Source: Cellvibrionales bacterium UBA5860
GTDB lineage: Bacteria; Pseudomonadota; Gammaproteobacteria; Pseudomonadales; Porticoccaceae
Length of the DNA stretch: 13,862 nucleotides
Reading direction: 5' to 3'
Assembly (NCBI GenBank): GCA_002431545.1
Contig: DJFY01000127.1
Span: 7,879-21,740, forward strand
Part shown: positions 13,700 to 13,862 of the stretch, piece after piece
Position numbering within the stretch: position 1 is the first letter of the stretch
Layout: each line of letters opens with the position of its first letter
Program-made: the position numbers and the translations under genes
Notes under the pieces: generated by a model
What the model was told of the DNA's origin: nothing
Seen by the model: the letters and a program-made list of their open reading frames with translations, nothing else
Databases searched by the model: none

Positions 13700-13862
13700 G
13701 AATTAAGCCGCCATTGGTGTAATTGCCTGTAGCCCGATCTAAGGGTTTTGGTCTAAATTAATTGTATCGTCGCAGCCAAATCCCTGAATCCTTGTCCGCA
13801 GCCAGCAACCTTTGTTTACTCGCGCTCGGCAACTACCGTGCTGACGGTGAGCGATTGGCGCA
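13700..13862. other. Right-edge region with no assigned gene
   Basis: No complete gene is visible. On the minus strand a frame open to the window edge ends with TAA at 13816 and reads RQSLTVSTVVAERE at its C-terminus; it could be the end of a leftward gene, but 14 codons are too few to claim it. Confidence 0.3.

Noticed and set aside
13739..13862. Minus-strand frame open to the right edge (about 40 codons)
   Set aside because: Its residues are an odd mix of Arg, Cys and Trp with no motif; the alternative frame ending at 13816 is more protein-like but too short to call.

Overview
The window looks like chromosome of a gammaproteobacterium with moderately high G+C. The strongest evidence is the block dapA–bamC–(MBL-fold hydrolase)–purC. 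BamC is essentially a gammaproteobacterial outer-membrane assembly lipoprotein, and the dapA–bamC–purC order is the one found in Escherichia coli and, with the extra hydrolase, in pseudomonads as I recall them. FabV, MiaE, a DUF2789 protein and an OmpA-family lipoprotein with a glycine zipper fit the same group. A Baeyer-Villiger-type monooxygenase and a TauD/TfdA dioxygenase suggest a metabolically versatile, possibly marine, relative of Pseudomonas/Cellvibrionales; that placement is inference. I see no tRNA, rRNA, insertion sequence or CRISPR array.

Layout. Positions 1-2788 (+) hold the end of a flavin monooxygenase with a good intrinsic terminator, then a two-gene unit: an isopropylmalate-dehydrogenase-like enzyme and a TauD-like dioxygenase. 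Positions 2817-5550 (-) hold a tightly coupled three-gene operon read right to left: a MiaE-type tRNA hydroxylase, a family-2-like glycosyltransferase and a fructosamine-kinase-family protein. Divergent from it is fabV (5675-6856, +), followed by a LACTB2-like metallo-hydrolase with its own promoter candidate and a small DUF2789 protein. Positions 8303-11915 (+) hold dapA, bamC, a YycJ-like hydrolase and purC. A 370-base noncoding gap follows, with one perfect and several one-mismatch DnaA boxes, an AT-rich stretch and a separate palindrome. The right end has two divergent lipoprotein genes: a small leucine-rich-repeat lipoprotein (-) and an OmpA-family lipoprotein (+).

How it works together. 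The right half is housekeeping: lysine/peptidoglycan precursor synthesis, outer-membrane assembly, purine synthesis and an envelope anchor. The centre combines fatty-acid elongation (FabV) with tRNA modification and an unexplained sugar-related pair. The left end looks like accessory catabolism of an unknown substrate. The points most worth a second look are the DnaA-box cluster between purC and the LRR lipoprotein, the coupled hydroxylase–glycosyltransferase–sugar-kinase operon, and the LeuB-like/TauD pair, whose substrate pockets differ from the named archetypes.
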